Assembly (NCBI RefSeq): GCF_000346465.2
Contig: NC_034016.1
Coordinates: 18,020,970-18,084,969 of the forward strand
Source of the DNA: Prunus persica
Taxonomy: Eukaryota; Streptophyta; Magnoliopsida; Rosales; Rosaceae
DNA length: 64,000 nt
Direction: 5' to 3'
In this document: piece by piece, positions 47,201-57,858 of the stretch
Layout: the number at the start of each line of letters is the position of its first letter
Position numbering within the stretch: the first letter of the stretch is position 1
The notes under the pieces: generated by a model
What the model saw: the letters and a program-made list of their open reading frames with translations, nothing else
The model's database searches: none
What the model was told of the DNA's origin: nothing
Position numbers and translations under genes: made by a program

Positions 47201-48916
47201 AACATATTGTTCCTATCTTTAAGGTTTGACAATGGTCTTTGCATCTAAGTCTTTATATACATTTATCTAACATGGTCAATTAATATACTGGCAACATGTT
47301 TACCATCCCCATCTCTCGCGCTCTCTCATCCTTTCCCCTCCCTCCTCTTTGAGCTCGTACGCCATATTAATTGTTTTGACGTTATGCTACAATCGTCTTA
47401 CCAACAAGTTAATGCATCATCAGTATTTACTGCTAATGTTTGGACACAAGACATTGACACTTGTCAGAACCATTATGCTCTCTGATCTGCTGTCTGATCC
47501 ACCTGCAGAAGTACTTTATAGGTCGGATTTCTTTCCTGGACTTGGGTGGATGCTGGCTAGATCCACATGGGATGAGCTATCACCAAAGTGGCCAAAGGCA
47601 TATCCTTGTTGCTGTAGTGAATTTTGTTTTGATTATACTTCTCTATGTTTTTCAATGCATTTCTTCTAAATGTTTTCTTTCACAATGCTTCACTTACTGG
47701 GATGATTGGTTGAGGTTAAAAGAGAATCATAAAGATCGACAATTTATTCGGCCAGAAGTTTGCAGAACATATAACTTTGGTGAACATGTATGTATTCTCA
47801 CTTTTCTTGTTCATTACCTCCCAACCTCTGGTGTGTGCAAGCAGTCACGTTCAATTCAGGGATTTGTATTGATTATAATGCATTTCTGCATCGATTTTAA
47901 TTTAAATCTATTAGTGATGCTAGAAAATCTTATGCTAAAGTGGTTCTTTGTTCATTGAAACTGCAAAGAATTTTAGAGGAATAACTTCTTTCACTCTAAT
48001 TAACTCAATGCAAGTGATATTTTCTAGTAAACTGGGATAGCCCTTCGACAAAATGGCTTCTTTGTCCCCTTGTGGGACTGAAATTTTTAATGCCTCAGCT
48101 TCCACGTCTTGTGCTTTATGCAGGGTTCTAGTCTGGGGCAGTTTTTCAAACAATACCTTGAGCCAATCAAGCTGAATGATGTCCTGGTAATTACCAATCT
48201 CACTTCTGTATTAATCCATCTAGTCTAATTTTGTCGTCTCTTTATTCAACATTTTCACACTGCATTTTTCTTTTCTATCTTCGCTTCCAAAGGTTGACTG
48301 GAAATCAATGGATTTGAACTACCTGATGGAGGTAATGCGTGCTTTGATACATTTGGTTTGAATGTTGCTTTCATTACATCTTTAATCAATACATCTTTCA
48401 ACCTGTTTGTAGGACAAGTATATAAAGCACTTCGCTGATATTGTGAAAAAGGCAAAACCCATTCGTGGAACGGATCTTGTACTAAAGGCACGTAACATTG
48501 GTGGTGATGTTCGCATACAGTACAATGACCAGCCAGACTTTGAACGCATTGCACGTCAATTTGGTATTTTTGAAGAGTGGAAGGTGAATTTTCCTTGTTA
48601 TTGACTTTCATTTACCTATTGTTGAGTTTAGGAAAAGCCTATTTGATTTTATGAGACTGGAGAATCTTCGTTAAGTCCTGCCTTCATTAATTATGCAAGT
48701 AGCTCTGGAAATAAAATAATCCATAGTGCTAGCTATACCCAGTTATTAATTTATTTATTCATCCGGATTTGTTTGTTTATGTTTCCTATAATTTTTCAGG
48801 ATGGTGTACCAAGGACAGCATATAAAGGAATAGTTGTTTTCCGATATCAAATCACACAACGTATATTCCTTGTTGGTCCAGGTTCTCTCGTGCAGCTTGG
48901 AGTTAGCGATTCTTGA
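44296..48916 (+). CDS. CGL1: N-acetylglucosaminyltransferase I (GnTI, complex glycan)
   Basis: Eighteen exons: 44296-44364, 44519-44569, 44950-45037, 45500-45562, 45774-45808, 45901-45977, 46102-46147, 46264-46326, 46428-46494, 46564-46632, 46740-46809, 46923-46984, 47509-47599, 47694-47787, 48124-48186, 48293-48331, 48413-48583, 48800-48916. They give 444 aa, a normal length for plant GnTI. A type II Golgi anchor ([15 protein letters not shown]) and a coiled stem (about 45-95) precede the GT13 catalytic domain: [27 protein letters not shown], the metal and nucleotide-sugar motif [20 protein letters not shown] and [11 protein letters not shown]. It adds the first GlcNAc to Man5GlcNAc2 in the medial Golgi, opening complex N-glycan synthesis. 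Intron 13 appears to be U12-type (AT-AC). Confidence 0.95.
47600..47693 (+). other. Candidate U12-type AT-AC intron (GnTI intron 13)
   Basis: The intron starts ATATCCTT, the exact U12 AT-AC donor consensus, and ends CTTCAC. With these limits the exons join as AAG GC|T TAC TGG, giving the conserved K-A-Y-W. No AG acceptor preserves this junction. A branch-like TTCTTCTAAAT lies about 24 nt before the 3' end, slightly farther than usual. Length is 94 bp. Confidence 0.85.
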
Positions 48917-49759
48917 TGCAAAGATGAGGTTGGTTGTCCCTAACTTGCTGCCATTTCTTGGCTTAAAATTGTAGACACCGATTTGATATTTGGGATAACA
49001 TAAATAGCATCTGAGATATTTCTCCTCTTGGTTAATGGACAGAGTTCAAAAGGACAAAGTTTTGTTTCCAAGGTTCAACATTGAGGTTCAAGAAAAACAT
49101 ATTTCTTGAAGCACAGGGTTAAACTCATACCAATAGAGAATCTATGTTAACTTAAACCTAGATGAGCCGGCTGCCTTTTTTTTCTTTGATTTGAGTGTTG
49201 CTGCTGGCTATGTCTTCACTCTCTTCTGTAATTTGACTTCAGAAACTTTGTAATTGTCGCATTCAACAAGTAGCAAGCTCCCACATCTCTGTTGTCATCA
49301 AGGTGGTTGTCTCCATACGTCTACTACATATTTGGTGGGTCGTTGCAGAGCAAGAAAGGCGATGCTATTGTTGTTCTTGTTACGTCTCGAAATTATTATA
49401 TTATTGTTTCCTTGATGGATACCATACCTTCTGAAGGAACTTGTAACCTTAATCCCTGATGTACGATATCTTGAAAGATGTAATCATGTAGCATACGAGA
49501 AAACCAAAATGTTCTGATATGAAATGAATTATGTATGTTGATTGATCTTGCTGAAATTTTATATTGCTTTTGCTTACAGATGATACTACTTATACTCCCA
49601 TATTTTTCTTTCTATATTTGAAAATTAAATGAAAAAAAAATACACAAAAAGAGCACCTTCAACCCTTTCTCTCCTTATACGATATCAACACTTTATTGTT
49701 TATCAGGTGCTAGGAGCATGGGGCAACTTACCTAATCCGCATCCACCGGTTAATTCTAT
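48917..49759. other. GnTI 3' flank
   Basis: The GnTI 3' UTR presumably extends into this stretch; its end is not defined. No other gene was recognised. Confidence 0.5.
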
Positions 49760-50102
49760 ACAAAATTAGTGAAACACCCATTCCTAGACATGAAATTAAA
49801 AATATACCATACACTATTTAAACATAGAAACACACCCAAAATAAACCCAAAAATCAACAATTGTATATTTTTTAATTTAATTAATAAGATGAAATATCTT
49901 TATTATCCTTTTTAGCATTAAGTTAGTTTTGGATCTCGTTTGAAGCCTCCCTCAGGTTTGACAACCTCGGGTTTGAAGCCTCAAACCCTCCCTTAGGTTT
50001 GAAGCCTCAAGCCTCTCTCCTGCTTCAAACAACCATCTCTCCTCTGTTCTCTCCCTTCTTCCCTCTCTATGCCTTCAAAGTAAACCAAACAGTCTCAAAG
50101 CC

Positions 50103-50190
50103 ATGGACCAACACAAGACCGACGACAATCTCCGTTACGTAGGTGGCCTCACACGTGTTCTCTCCGCCGATGCCTCCATTTCCTTTGCAG
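50103..50190 (+). pseudogene. Captured PB1-domain gene fragment
   Basis: ATG opens MDQHKTDDNLRYVGGLTRVL followed by SADASISFA and a splice donor (GCAG|GTTTG) in phase 1. LRYVGG-x-TR(V/I) and SISF are the first strands of plant PB1 domains found in kinases and other signalling proteins, and the donor lies where those genes continue with ELMVKL. Only the first 29 codons are present. If transcribed, translation runs 16 codons into the intron and stops. Confidence 0.65.
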
Positions 50191-50261
50191 GTTTGTTCCA
50201 TCTGCTTCAATTCGTTATTTTCCTTTCGATTTTTGCTTAATTTACTTGAATTTCTACTTGA

Positions 50262-50483
50262 TTTCTCTTTCGCATGCACCAATCCCGACGGATTGCCGAT
50301 TTCCACCGACGATATATTCCAAAATGGCCAGATCCGTCCTGTGTTCCTGATTTTCAACCCGGATCTCTTGTTCGCAAATGCCGACGACGATGATTTTTCT
50401 ATAGCCAAAGAGGCTACCGCTTTGGATGATCTAATTGATGATGATATTCAAATGGCTATTCAAATGCTTCTGGTGTGCATGAG
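50262..50483 (+). pseudogene. Captured fragment, possibly DUF1645-like
   Basis: Open coding-like sequence FSFACTNPDGLPISTDDIFQ, then NGQIRPVFLIFNPDLLF, then an acidic stretch ending at a donor-like AG|GTATGA. The CTNPDG-x-PIS and NGQIRPVF words resemble the start of plant DUF1645 proteins; this identification is from memory of the family and is uncertain. It lies between the PB1 and DRP3 pieces. Confidence 0.4.
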
Positions 50484-50598
50484 GTATGATGATGACATAT
50501 GCTACAGTCTTTCATTTTTCCTTATATTAATTAAATATTAGAAACTAATGGCTTGATTTTACACTGCATTGGCTGATAAGTTTCTGAATTGGTTTTAG

Positions 50599-50924
50599 GT
50601 CCCATTTGAATTTTTAGTTAGGAGACAAACTGCTCGTCTGTTAGACCCAAGCCTTCAGTGTCTTCGATTTGTTTATGATGAACTAATGAAGGTGAGTAAT
50701 AAGGCATATGCTACGGAGTTCTAATCATATGTTTCCATGAATCATGAGATGTAGATGTAATCAGGAAGATAAAATTTTGCCTGCAGATAAGCCACGCTTG
50801 TGAGGTAACTGAGTTGCAAAGGTTTCCAGTATTGAGAAAGCATCTGGATGAAGTCATGGTAAAATTTTTGCGCCATGGTGTAGAACCTGCAAAGAGAATG
50901 ATAGGAAATCTTATTGAGATGGAG
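50599..50924 (+). pseudogene. Captured dynamin-related (DRP3-like) exons
   Basis: Two exons with intact splice sites, 50599-50691 (VPFEFLVRRQTARLLDPSLQ, CLRFVYDELMK) and 50787-50924 (ISHACEVTELQRFPVLRKHL, then an RHGVEPAKRMIGNLIEME stretch). They match the dynamin middle/stalk region, closest by eye to mitochondrial and peroxisomal fission DRP3A/B. The following exon (YINTSHPNF in the family) is absent. Retained introns show capture from genomic DNA, not a cDNA. No function expected. Confidence 0.8.
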
Positions 50925-50948
50925 GTATCTCTCTGTTAACCTTATTAC

Positions 50949-51878
50949 TAGGGCTGACAATGGGTCGTGTCGTGTCGCGTTCGTATCGTGTCGGGATAAT
51001 AAACGTGCCAAGAATGCTCAACACGAACCCAACCCATTTAATAAACGTGTTATGTCGGGTTCGGGTCATCTTTTATCGTGCGGGTTTCCAGTCGTGTAAC
51101 GGGTTCATAAAGAATAACATGCATGTTACAAAACTCACAACTGAAAAAATTTTAATTTTAAAAAAAACAGAGAGAGTAGAGAAAATATAAGGAAAAGAAA
51201 GAAAAAAAAAGATAGAGAGAGGAGAGAAGAGAGAAGGAAAAGAAAGAAAAAAAAAAGATAGAGAGAGGAGAGAAGAGAGAAGGAAAAGAAAGAAAAAAAA
51301 ATAGAGAGAGAGAGAGAGAGGAGAGAAGATTGAAGGAAAGAAAGAAAGAAAAAAGAGAGATGAGAGAAAACTAAAGAGAAGGAAAAAAAAAGAAAAAAAA
51401 AAGGAGAGAAGAGGAAAGGAAAAGAGAGGAAAAAAAAGAGAGAGGAGAAAGAAGAAAGAAGGAAAAGAAAGAAAAAAAAAAAAGAGGAGAAGAGCGACGG
51501 AAAAGAAAGGAAAACTCAAAAGAAAAAGAAACATTATAAATATCAAAAGGCATACCATAAAATCACAAAGTTGTTTATAACATGGTGGATAAGATGTTTG
51601 AGAGAAATGAGGATGGTAGGGGTTAGAAACCCCTTGTGTGCGTGCTGAAGTCTCCATTTGTCTTTATTTTTTAGCGGGTTAGCGGGTTGTACACGGGTTG
51701 ACATGACCCGTTTAATAAATGGGTTAGATAGGTATTATAACGGGTTAGCAGGTTGACCCGAAACCCACCCGTTTATTAAATAAAATAGGTCAGAACGGGT
51801 TGACCCGAAATTGACCTGTTTTTTTATCGTGTGGGTTTCGAGTCGTGTATCGGGTCGTGTCCGAAATTGCCACCCCTA
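50949..51878. mobile_element. hAT-like element nested in the Pack-MULE
   Basis: The ends TAGGGCTGACAATGGGTCG and, reversed, TAGGGGTGGCAATTTCGGAC form imperfect terminal repeats of the TAGGG-type common in plant hAT elements. Subterminal regions are packed with GGGTTGACCCG and CGGGTCGTG-type words. The core is a purine tract. No clean 8-bp target duplication was visible, so the boundaries are approximate. Confidence 0.6.
51158..51516 (+). repeat. Long purine-only tract
   Basis: About 360 bp almost entirely A and G on the plus strand, with a roughly 60-bp unit (GATAGAGAGAGGAGAGAAGA, then GAAGGAAAAGAAAG) repeated imperfectly. A polypurine tract of this length could form triplex or H-DNA. The long minus-strand Phe/Ser/Leu reading frame here is compositional. 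Confidence 0.85.
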
Positions 51879-52269
51879 TAAACCCCTACTTACTACCACT
51901 ATAGTTTATTCACTCAGAATTAAGATCTAGGACATTGTTGCATGTATGCTTGTTTTTTATTAAATTTGTTTCAAAGAGTCTCAAAATTCTGTTTAAATAC
52001 TGGAATATACTAAAATCTAATCAAAATTAGTCGGCAGTTGTAACTGGCAAAATAGAAAGAGTCAACCTTCCTCAACACTTTGATATGGCATTTGCAACAA
52101 GCCAATTTTGGCTTTTTGGGTGGTTGTAGGTCTAATATATGACTTCTATAAATTTCAACAAGCTAGTAAGTTGATTTGTAGTATACAATTTGTTATCTGT
52201 AAGTCGTATGAGCAGTTGTTAACTTCCAGTAAGTGGTATGAACAGCTGTTATACTGTTCATACCCTGCA

Positions 52270-52715
52270 ACTAAGTTGATTTATATAACATAGTATTAAC
52301 AGTGTACTTCTATGACATAGTATTAACAGATTTTCAGTAACAAAGTATGCTCTATATTTTGCTCTATATATGGTTGTGCAATTGAAGTTTATGATATGCA
52401 AAATGTGATTTTTACTAGGAAAATAGTTCTATGACATAGTATTAACAATGTATTTTTTTTTTCTTGTAAAGGTATTTCCGTTTGCCTTTGCGATTGTATC
52501 TGGTGAAACTATGGACAATTGGAGGTGGCAGCAAAGGATATCGAATCTCTTGTTAGGGTTTTTTGTATGAAATGGTACTTACAATGTTTTTGTATGAAAT
52601 TGTATTAAAAATGTTTTTCAATGAAATTGTATTAACAATATACTTCTATAGCATGGTATTAACAATGCACTTTTATGATATGGTATTAACAATGTACTTC
52701 TATGATATGTTTTGC
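52270..52715 (+). repeat. AT-rich minisatellite near the Pack-MULE right end
   Basis: A 30-33 bp unit around ATGGTATTAACAATGTACTT is repeated about five times at 52563-52712, with stray copies at 52270-52330 and 52425-52455. Such subterminal arrays are frequent in gene-capturing DNA transposons. Confidence 0.8.
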
Positions 52716-53196
52716 GGAGGTTTGATGGAGAATGAAGGGTCGTGGGGATAGACCCTTGGTTTTTGCGATTTTTTTTATATTTTATTTTAAGTTTGGGTTT
52801 TTTCAAAAAAATATAATATGGACTCACTGGGCTTGTTTTGGGTTCTTTTGGAAATTTTGTGTTGCGCTTGTTTTAAGTTAATCAATGGCAGAGATGTAAT
52901 TTATAGGAACTTCAATACTAATTTTATATGTAGTAAATGGTTTTTGAGTGTGTTTCTAAAGTGCATTATATGTAGGATTTTTTTATAATTACTGCTCCTA
53001 TTTTGGGTATATTACTAAAGCTCCCTTAATTCTATGATTAGTTCACGATAATTTGGATTATGGTGGTACAATTTGATTGGACCATATTCTCCTTTTCCTT
53101 TTTACGAAGGTTTCATTATTTGAAATTAATAGGTGAATATCAAAATACTCCAAAAAATATTCTAATAAAACAACTAACTGATTGTATAAAATAAAA

Positions 53197-53536
53197 AAAT
53201 ATATTTAGTAATATATTCATTCTTAGCACTAATAATATAGATAACTCTACACCATTTAATTTTTATAAACCAGCTTAAAAAATGACAACTGGCCTTATTG
53301 AATTTAATTTTGACTATTAAATTACTTTGATGCCCTAAGTGTTTTGAGTTTTTTTTATTTATAAGGTTTTGGTGTTGAATTTTTTTTAAGAAATTGATGA
53401 CAGTTTTTTAATTTATAAGAAGTTAAAAGTTTTTTTTATCATGTTGTAAATGAGTTTTGTATGTATTTTTAAAATTCATTTCATATAGTATTTTTAAAAT
53501 TTCGACCTATATATTGGGTATAACAGTGAATCTGCC
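53197..53536 (+). mobile_element. MITE, family 1 copy C (340 bp)
   Basis: Full-length match to 6121-6471, more diverged. Flanked by AAATAAAA on both sides (53189-53196 and 53537-53544). It lies about 170 bp from the right end of the Pack-MULE and about 130 bp before the NOC4 start, so it may sit in the NOC4 promoter. Confidence 0.8.
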
Positions 53537-53669
53537 AAATAAAATATATCTGATACGACCTGTCGTTCTTAGTAAATTGAAATCGTCGAACCTAAAAACC
53601 TAACTCTCTTCTTCATTCTCCCCTCAGTTCCGTTCCCGCCGAACCTTCACCTTACCAGCAGCAGCAACC

Positions 53670-56600
53670 ATGGCCTCCATTCTCTCCAAGAAGCAAAAGC
53701 AGAAGCACAAAAGCACAAAGCTCTCCGACCTCAAAACCCTAGGCCACGACCTCCTCTCCTCCAGAGCCCACGTCAACAACCTCCCTAAGCTCCTCTCCTT
53801 CGTCTCCCCAACCTCGCCTCCCCAGTTCGTTCTCGAGTCCCTCCTCTCTCTCCAGGCCTTCTTCACCCCTCTCTTGCCTGACCTTCCTTCCTCTTCTTCC
53901 AAGCCTTCCGCTTCCAATGCATCCCAGGACGACCCTGACTTCATCTACCGGACTTGGCTCCGGTCCAAGTTCGACGAGCTCGTCGAGTCCCTCATCCAAG
54001 TCCTGCTTTCTCCTCAATCCGATGAAACTCTCAAGGTCAATTTTCTATTTGTTGAATTTCCTTTCTTTTTTGTTTTGTTTTGTAATTATAGATTTTTTTC
54101 CTTCTAAATTGTGCTTGCTGATACTGTGATTAGGAGGTGGTGTTGGACACAATAATGGAGTTTGTGAAGTCTGGAAATGGGGGAAGGTTTCACTCTGCTA
54201 TTTACCATAGGTTGCTTCGTAGCATTGTAAGTTGTACAAGCTTAATTTGAATTTTTTATAATTTGAATTTGAATTTTTAATGTTATTGAAAGAGTAAGTT
54301 GTAATGTGGTGTTCTCATCGATAGGTTTACTCTACGACACCGGCTAATTTCTTGTTAGACTTGTTGGCATCCAAGTATTTCAAGTATATTGACGTCCGGT
54401 AAGGTCACATGGCTTCTATTGTTTACTGGAGGCTTTAGTCAGGAAAGTTTTGTTATGGTTACTTAAAAAAGTATTGTAATGGTTGTATTTGTTTGTTGCA
54501 GTTATTTTACCTACATCAGCTTGGAAAAACTTTCTAGAGTTCTAGATGCAAAAGACATTTCTGGTACTTCCTGCTGTGGTCCTTGCTGCAAGTTTCATAA
54601 TTTTTTGTTTCATCTTTTTTGGGGTGGTTGTGGTGGTGTTATCTTAGTTAGTTTATTGTTTTGTATCTCCTTTAGATGACAGAAACCTGAACACAGACGG
54701 CAACAATGGGGGGCATCCAAGTGAAAGGTTAGTATAATCAACAATGTTATCACTTTGGAAATTTCTATTCTCTTTTTTTTCTCATTGCCTCTTTCTTGTT
54801 AAGATTTGTAAATGACCCCAATGTATTATATATATATGCTAATGTTTATATTTCTTAGTATGTTGATGCTGCAAGATGTTAGCTTTTGATTTCTTAAAAT
54901 CCTTTACTGGCAGCGTGGATCTATTAATTCGCAAGATTCATTACATAATGTCACACATCCCCTCTGTGGAAGCCTCAGTTGAGAAAACTGATTATGACAT
55001 GTGGAGTGGATCAGGTGAGTGTTCCCTGCCTTCGCAAATCAGTGCTTCAACAGTTAAACTCATACTTTACTTTGGTGGAAGATATCATTATTGATTACTG
55101 ATTAAGATTCTTGTGTAAAGGTGACGATGAAGATATTTCTGGGAATCTTAAAGCAGAAAATAAACAGCACATGACTGAGAAGCACAATGATAAGGCAAGC
55201 TATCAGTTATCTTCAGAAGATGATGTTTCAATGCAACTATCAAAATTGTTTGTGCATTCATTCACTAGATTATCCTCTGTATATTTCTATGAGATTAACG
55301 TTCCACATTCTTTTTGGATAATGTCTTCAGGTGTTGACTGCAGCCAGTATTGCCAAAAAGATTAAATTGAAATTTACTAAAGCATGGTTATCATTTCTAA
55401 GGTTACCACTTCCACTTGATGTGTACAAGGAGGTAAGGCTCATACCTGCCACACCATGATTTCTCATAAATGTTGTGCCCGAACAAAATTTAATTGGTTT
55501 TTTATTGTTATCTTAAATGTTGTGACTTTTGATGCTCAGGTTCTTGCCACTCTCCATCAGGCAGTCATTCCTCATCTATCTAACCCAGTCTTGTTATGGT
55601 AAAGTTTCTTACCAAATACGTTTATGCATATTTTTCCAATTTCTTCTTTGTGACTTTGAGTCTATTCATTGCTTGACAACATGCAGCAACTTCTTTCTAA
55701 GATCATGACATTTCATTTATTGACAATGTGCAGTGATTTCTTAACTCGGTCATATGACATTGGTGGTGTTATCAGCGTCATGGCTCTTAGCGGCCTCTTC
55801 ATCCTCATGACACAATATGGTTTAGAGTACCCCAACTTTTATGAGAAACTTTATGCACTACTGGTTCCTTCTATTTTTATGGCAAAACATCGATCAAAGT
55901 TTTTTCAGGTAATGCTGATCATTACTGCGGTGACAGTTGTTAAAGATATACTTCTATAACACAACGCATGTATATCTATGTATGAGTGTGAGTGTGCATT
56001 TGTGTTGTTTTACAATTATCAGCAATTAAAATAGAAAGTGAATCTTAACATATGATAATATATGCTTAGATGTGTGTGTTATCTTTAAATCTATTGAGTT
56101 TTGCATCAACTAGACTGGTTATATGTTATCATTAAAACACTCATTTACTCATTAAAAAAAGAAAGCTAAGGGGATTTGACAAAGTCGTTCAAGTGTAATG
56201 ACCTTCCCATCAGTTGTGGCTTTGATTGATTTCTTCACAGAGTTTAAGTTCTGGAGCTTAAAGTACAGGAAACTCTGTTGCAATAATGCATCATGAACAT
56301 GAGGTTGCTTGCTTGGTCTGCATAATTGTTGAACACCCGGTTTAAATGTTTATGTTGGATGAATCGGTAATTTTATACTTGTGCTATTTAATTTTGCAGC
56401 TTGTGGATGCTTGCTTAAAATCACCACTTCTTCCTGCATATTTGGCTGCTGCTTTTGCTAAGAAATTGAGCAGGCTTTCTATTTCAGTTCCTCCGTCTGG
56501 AGCGTTAGTTATTATTGCGTTAGTTCATAATCTTCTACGGAGACATCCTTCAATCAATTGCTTGGTGAATCGGGTATCCACACAATCTTTAATTGTTTCT

Positions 56601-57858
56601 TTGTCAGTATATTCACTATCCTTTTGATCTGAATGCAAGTGAGGTCAGCTGTACTGTTCTTTGTCAAAGTATTCATTTCATACATGATACATTTGAGGAG
56701 ACTACTGTTTATGCAGGTAGGTGGTGGTGCAACTGTGAAAGATGATCCAGAAACAGAACAGAGGGTTGCTGATGGTGTAGATGACACTGCAACTGCTTCA
56801 GCAGATAAGTCAGTCAAAAAACCAGGCATTGACCCTTTTGATAATGAACAAAGTGATCCTATAAAATCAAATGCCATGAGTAAGTGTCTTTTCCCCCTAA
56901 ATGTGATTTCTGCGTGCCAAATACCTGCATTTCATGTAAGCCATGAATGTGGTATACTTGCTCAAATTTTATTTGAAAGCAGACAACACACACATTATTG
57001 CTTTAATTATTAAATAAATTTTACTTTTACATATTGATGAGATGTTTTTGAACAGGAAGTTCACTCTGGGAGATTGATACCCTCCGTCACCACTACTGCC
57101 CTGCTGTATCAAGGTTCATGCTTGAGTCCTGATCGTGTGTCATTATTATATGGTCCTTATACCTTTTGATTTTTCCTGATATCCTTTTTCTTTGTTGTTA
57201 GGTTTGTTTTGTCACTTGAGAATGATTTGACAGTCAGAGCCAAAACCACTGAAATTTCTGTTGGAGATTTTACCTCAGGCTCATATGCAACAATATTTGG
57301 AGAGCAGGTATTAATATCATGTCTCAGGATTCATTGAGTAATATAATACATTTAATGCATTTTTCAATTTTATCTTTTAAAGGATAGAAAAAAAAAGTTT
57401 AGTTCCATCTGTGGACGTGTTGATTCCTGTACATTTGGTCATCTGACAGCAGGCTACGTTTGGCAATTTTTATTTTATTTTCTAAATAGTTGTGGCCTTT
57501 TGTATATTCTTTTTTTGGGACCGTTGTAGGACAGAGTACATATATTTGTTACTTTATCAATCTGTCTGATGTCCAAGGAAATGCCTTGCAGTTTTCTTTA
57601 TGTAGTATGTGATTTCACTGATCTGGCGACTGCATTGACTCTATTTTGCAGATGAGACGAAGGATAAAATTGGCTCCACTTGCATACTACAAAGTACCCC
57701 CCACCTCTTTGTTCTCGGAGTCCGAGTCTGAGTTTCTTGGTTGGACGTTCAAATGTGAAGACAGTAAGCGAAAGAATGACATCAATGATGAGAATGGGAA
57801 AATAGATCAAGAATGTGATCATAATTCGGTAAAACGACAACGAGTTGAGTGTTCATAA
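53670..57858 (+). CDS. NOC4: Nucleolar complex protein 4 (NOC4), CBF/Mak21 family
   Basis: Fifteen exons: 53670-54035, 54134-54226, 54325-54398, 54502-54563, 54676-54727, 54914-55014, 55121-55194, 55331-55432, 55540-55598, 55734-55908, 56400-56573, 56717-56879, 57056-57113, 57202-57307, 57652-57858. They give 621 aa in phase. The N-terminus is basic (MASILSKKQKQKHKSTKL). The conserved CBF/Mak21 domain covers about 300-540: FLTRSYDIGGVISVMALSGL, LEYPNFYEKLYALL, LPAYLAAAFAKKLSRLSI and SSLWEIDTLRHHYCPAVS. NOC4 pairs with NOP14 in the 90S/pre-40S particle and is needed for small-subunit maturation and export. Exon 7 is followed by a GC donor (AAG|GCAAGC). The tail is basic and nuclear-type. Confidence 0.93.

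Larger units (their letters stand above)
49760..53025. mobile_element. 3.27-kb composite Pack-MULE carrying host gene fragments
   Basis: A perfect 10-bp direct repeat TTAATTCTAT flanks the element (49750-49759 and 53026-53035). The left end (ACAAAATTAGTGAAACACCC) and reversed right end (GGGAGCTTTAGTAATATACC) are diverged inverted repeats, with similarity continuing for about 85 bp (AGAAACACAC recurs in both). Subterminal repeats are present (GTTTGAAGCCTC three to four times at 49940-50015; an AT-rich minisatellite near the right end). The interior has no transposase but holds exon fragments resembling PB1, DUF1645 and DRP3 genes with splice sites intact, plus a nested hAT-like insertion. It is a non-autonomous Mutator-like gene-capturing element. 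Confidence 0.85.

Noticed and set aside
50143..50541. 132-codon frame taken as an independent small gene
   Set aside because: It lies inside the Pack-MULE, spans a captured fragment and donor-like sites, and has no conserved full-length product.
51073..51657. 194-codon minus-strand frame of Phe, Leu and Ser
   Set aside because: Translation of the long purine tract; pure composition, not a membrane protein.
53624..54017. Minus-strand Glu/Arg-rich frames opposite NOC4 exon 1
   Set aside because: Antisense shadows of NOC4 coding sequence.
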